A stretch of DNA of 7,097 bases from Alphaproteobacteria bacterium. Lineage in GTDB: Bacteria > Pseudomonadota > Alphaproteobacteria > Micavibrionales > Micavibrionaceae. A program made the position numbers and the translations under genes. The notes beneath the pieces are model-generated. The model saw only the letters and a list, made by a program, of their open reading frames with translations, had not been told where the DNA came from and searched no databases. The DNA lies in contig JAUILO010000123.1 of the NCBI GenBank assembly GCA_030432775.1, positions 1-7,097 of the forward strand. The letters are read 5' to 3'. This document shows positions 5,018 through 7,097 of the stretch, one piece after another; the first letter of the stretch is position 1, and the number at the start of each line of letters is the position of its first letter.

Positions 5018-5062
5018 GCTTACCTACTCTAAAGTGATTTTGACCGATAGGGCATCACCGCG

Positions 5063-5908
5063 ATGAAGTTTTTAATTATTGACCGCGACACTGTGACAAC
5101 TGAGCTTGTAAAGATGAAGCTTCAGGGTCTTGGTCACGAGGTTGTTGAGCAACCGGTTAAAAATGATGCAATGGAATATATCAAGCGTGATCGATTTGAT
5201 GGTATTTTCCTTGATCCTGCACCACTTAACAATGCGCGCCCGATTGTTGCCGGATTGCGCCGTGCTGTAAATTACATGCCTTATGTTGTTTTGCTATCCG
5301 AACAGATTGCCCGTGAGGAAGGTCTGAAGGCAGGTGCGAATGACGTGATATCAAAGCCGGTGGCTGGTGATACATTAACAAAGGTCGTAGAGAATGCGGC
5401 ACGTTTGATCGGTCTGGTCGAGCATCTGGGTAATGATAAAGAAGATTTCCCCAGTGCCGGCGGTATTATCGCCAAATCAGCGGTTAATCAGCTGTTCCTG
5501 TCTGCGATTGAACGGGCGGATCGTTATGCCGAGACAACTTTTGCCGTATTTATCGGTATTGATAATTATCAGGAAATCTTTGATCTGGACGGTCCGACTG
5601 CCGCGTCTTATTCTGCGGCGAAACTGTCTAAATACCTAGTTCGCATCCGCAGACAGAGTGATATCATCGCCCAAACGGGTAAGAGCGAGTATTGCTTGCT
5701 CTTGCAAAGACCACGCTATGATACAGAGCCACTTGAGGCGGCGCGCCGTCTTGCCGATAGTTTGCGCGGTTTGACAGATATTACCGATATTCAGCATTCA
5801 AGAGTTAATGTCAGTGTTCGGCTTGTAGATGTGCCATCTGGCAATGAACACGCCCATTACGAGCTGTCTTATGATCTTAACGGTATTATCGAGCAAGCCA
5901 TTGCCTAA
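5063..5908 (+). CDS. response regulator: receiver domain plus degenerate GGDEF domain (probable c-di-GMP effector)
   Basis: This 281-residue cytoplasmic protein has two domains. The receiver (about 1-118) keeps its phosphorylation site: D7 and D9 in the acidic pocket, D51 in GIFLDPAP as acceptor, S79 and K98 (SKPV). The second part (about 135-280) follows the GGDEF fold, but the signature is GKSEY (206-210), and the first metal aspartate of the FxDxDxF motif is G165 in FIGIDNYQEIFDLDG. It therefore should not make c-di-GMP. R197-Q-S-D200 lies exactly five residues before GKSEY, where diguanylate cyclases have the RxxD inhibitory site that binds c-di-GMP. By analogy with Caulobacter PopA, I infer a phosphorylation-controlled c-di-GMP receptor. 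ATG 5063 starts directly at the first receiver strand (KFLIIDRD); the ribosome-binding site is weak. No kinase lies nearby. Confidence 0.85.
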   Translation: MKFLIIDRDTVTTELVKMKLQGLGHEVVEQPVKNDAMEYIKRDRFDGIFLDPAPLNNARPIVAGLRRAVNYMPYVVLLSEQIAREEGLKAGANDVISKPVAGDTLTKVVENAARLIGLVEHLGNDKEDFPSAGGIIAKSAVNQLFLSAIERADRYAETTFAVFIGIDNYQEIFDLDGPTAASYSAAKLSKYLVRIRRQSDIIAQTGKSEYCLLLQRPRYDTEPLEAARRLADSLRGLTDITDIQHSRVNVSVRLVDVPSGNEHAHYELSYDLNGIIEQAIA

Positions 5909-5933
5909 ATCATTTAATGCCAAAGCCTTGAAT

Positions 5934-5957
5934 AGGAATTTTTAAAAAGTTATTCCT
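5934..5957. repeat. AT-rich dyad after the receiver/GGDEF gene
   Basis: AGGAAT (5934-5939) and ATTCCT (5952-5957) are exact reverse complements around an A/T-rich loop containing TTTTAAAAA. It starts 25 bases past the stop codon. The stem is too weak for a convincing terminator and is not followed by a long T run. Confidence 0.3.
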
Positions 5958-6005
5958 TAATCAATTAGAAAATATCCTGATAAATCCGGTATTCATATTT
6001 TTATT

Positions 6006-6041
6006 CCGAATATGGCTGCCATTATATTCGGCTCTTTATTT
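6006..6041 (+). terminator. possible weak terminator or operator hairpin upstream of mdh
   Basis: CCGAATAT (6006-6013) and ATATTCGG (6024-6031) are perfect reverse complements; two further G-U pairs (6014/6023, 6015/6022) could close the loop to CTGCCA. CTCTTTATTT follows (6032-6041), which is only fairly T-rich. It lies about 100 bases past the receiver/GGDEF stop and about 75 before mdh, so it could end the first transcript or act as a regulator site for the second. Confidence 0.4.
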
Positions 6042-6107
6042 GCTGGTCATACTGGTTTATGATTTGCATCACAAATTATCATTTTCATTATTGAAAGGCT
6101 TATTCCC

Positions 6108-7097
6108 ATGAAAGATCCAGTTCGCGTTGTTGTCACAGGTGCCGCAGGCCAAATCGGCTACGCGCTTTTGTTCCGCATTGCCTCCGGAGACATGCTCGGT
6201 AAGGACCAGCCGATTATTCTTCACTTGTTAGAAATCACTCCTGCTCTTGGCGCGCTACAAGGTGTGGTGATGGAGCTTAACGATTGTGCATTTCCGCTTT
6301 TAAAGGGCGTTGTTGCGACAGATGATCTGAATGTTGCATTCAAAGATGTCAGTTATGCGTTATTGGTTGGCTCTATGCCGCGTAAAGAAGGTATGGAACG
6401 CAAAGATTTGTTAACAGCAAATGGCGGCATCTTCGGCCCGCAAGGTAAAGCGTTGAACGACCACGCAAAACGCGATGTGAAAGTATTGGTTGTTGGTAAT
6501 CCGGCAAACACAAATTCGCTTATCGCCCAGAAAAATGCGCCTGATCTTGATCCGTCATGTTTTACAGCAATGGTTCGTCTTGACCATAACCGTGCGAAAA
6601 GCCAGCTTGCAGAAAAAACAGGCACACATTCAACAGATGTAAAAAATATGACCATCTGGGGGAACCACTCTTCAACACAGTATCCTGATTTATATCATGC
6701 CACAGTCGGTGGCAGTGAAGCGATGAGCAAAGTCGAGCAAAGTTGGTATGAGGGTGAGTTTATTCCACTTGTTCAGCAACGCGGCGCGGCGATTATCAAA
6801 GCACGCGGCTTATCCAGTGCGGCTTCGGCGGCAAATGCAGCGATTGAACATATGCGTGACTGGACATTAGGTACACCCGATGGTGATTGGGTGTCTATGG
6901 GCGTTCCTTCTGATGGTTCATACGGTATCGAAGAAGGTGTAATTTACGGTTATCCTTGTACGTGTAAAGACGGTAAGTATAAAATCGTTCAGGGACTTGA
7001 GATCAATGAATTTTCACGTGCCAGAATGGATGCCACTGATCAGGAGTTGCGCGAAGAACGTGATGCTGTGGCTGATCTTCTGGGTAGCGGTAAAACA
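6108..7097 (+). CDS. mdh: malate dehydrogenase, type 2-like (3' end beyond window)
   Basis: This enzyme interconverts malate and oxaloacetate with NAD in the TCA cycle. There are 330 codons without a stop, so only a few residues should be missing beyond the edge, since the family is about 325-330 residues. VRVVVTGAAGQIGYALLFRI (5-24) holds the nucleotide-binding loop GAAGQIG. E42 at the end of the second strand favours NAD over NADP. R92 and R98 (PRKEGMERKD), N131 (GNPANTN), D159 and R162 (LDHNRA) and catalytic H187 (WGNHSSTQ) fit substrate binding and proton relay. The long PRKEGMERKDLL loop and WGNHSSTQYPD are typical of the cytosolic-like type 2 family, not the shorter LDH-like Mdh usual in alphaproteobacteria. 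AAAGG (6094-6098) precedes the ATG at good spacing. The upstream 199 bases hold two dyads. Confidence 0.95.
   Translation, partial: MKDPVRVVVTGAAGQIGYALLFRIASGDMLGKDQPIILHLLEITPALGALQGVVMELNDCAFPLLKGVVATDDLNVAFKDVSYALLVGSMPRKEGMERKDLLTANGGIFGPQGKALNDHAKRDVKVLVVGNPANTNSLIAQKNAPDLDPSCFTAMVRLDHNRAKSQLAEKTGTHSTDVKNMTIWGNHSSTQYPDLYHATVGGSEAMSKVEQSWYEGEFIPLVQQRGAAIIKARGLSSAASAANAAIEHMRDWTLGTPDGDWVSMGVPSDGSYGIEEGVIYGYPCTCKDGKYKIVQGLEINEFSRARMDATDQELREERDAVADLLGSGKT

Larger units (their letters stand above)
4679..5062. other. gene-free divergent region upstream of the glycosylase and receiver/GGDEF genes
   Basis: This region of about 380 bases must hold the promoters of both flanking, divergently transcribed genes. 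No credible frame was seen; an 18-codon hydrophobic frame beginning MLRWFILVLF near 4707 is probably chance. TTGTAA (4941-4946), 16 bases, TAATAA (4963-4968) is a possible weak promoter for the receiver/GGDEF gene. GTGATTTTGAC occurs at both 4740-4750 and 5034-5044, near the two ends. A 12-base direct repeat is listed separately. Confidence 0.5.

Noticed and set aside
5281..5639. Minus-strand frame (5281-5475) and plus-strand frame (5433-5639) inside the receiver/GGDEF gene
   Set aside because: Both sit in other frames of a well-supported two-domain protein and show no independent features.
6353..6655. 100-codon minus-strand frame inside mdh
   Set aside because: It is antisense to catalytic and cofactor-binding parts of malate dehydrogenase and has no recognisable domain.

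Overview
The window looks like a chromosomal segment from a moderately AT-rich alphaproteobacterium. A LON substrate-binding-domain protein followed by a small Trm112/UPF0434-family protein is a familiar alphaproteobacterial arrangement, and the protein sequences fit that group. No order or genus is assigned. I saw no prophage, insertion sequence, CRISPR array, tRNA or rRNA.

Layout, left to right. (1) Positions 1-161 hold the 3' end of an unrecognised plus-strand gene. (2) Next come a LON-domain protein (252-959), possibly preceded by a coupled 26-codon micro-ORF (170-250), and a Trm112-like protein (1066-1260). (3) The leuA unit follows. A promoter-like sequence (1278-1307) lies directly before an unannotated 20-codon leader peptide (1314-1376) with five leucine codons. 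After it come potentially alternative RNA pairings, then leuA, 2-isopropylmalate synthase (1493-3085). (4) A Prx5-type peroxiredoxin (3143-3634) sits 57 bases downstream and ends in a convincing intrinsic terminator (3679-3716). (5) A gene-free stretch (3635-4018) contains a 12/11/12-base minisatellite with two identical 35-base copies. (6) A family 5-type uracil-DNA glycosylase is the only minus-strand gene (4019-4678). (7) A second gene-free stretch (4679-5062) carries a spaced 12-base direct repeat. (8) A receiver-plus-degenerate-GGDEF protein (5063-5908) appears catalytically dead but keeps an RxxD I-site. (9) A type 2-like malate dehydrogenase (6108 onward) runs off the right edge after 330 codons.

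The genes are mostly housekeeping: leucine biosynthesis, peroxide detoxification, uracil repair, TCA cycle and a signalling protein. They do not form one obvious pathway. The most interesting signals are the leucine leader, predicted to be leaderless and to control leuA by attenuation, and the receiver/GGDEF protein, which looks like a c-di-GMP-binding effector rather than a cyclase. Ribosome-mediated attenuation is a known principle, so the leader is best seen as an unannotated case whose exact mechanism is unresolved. I found no clear evidence of a wholly new system.
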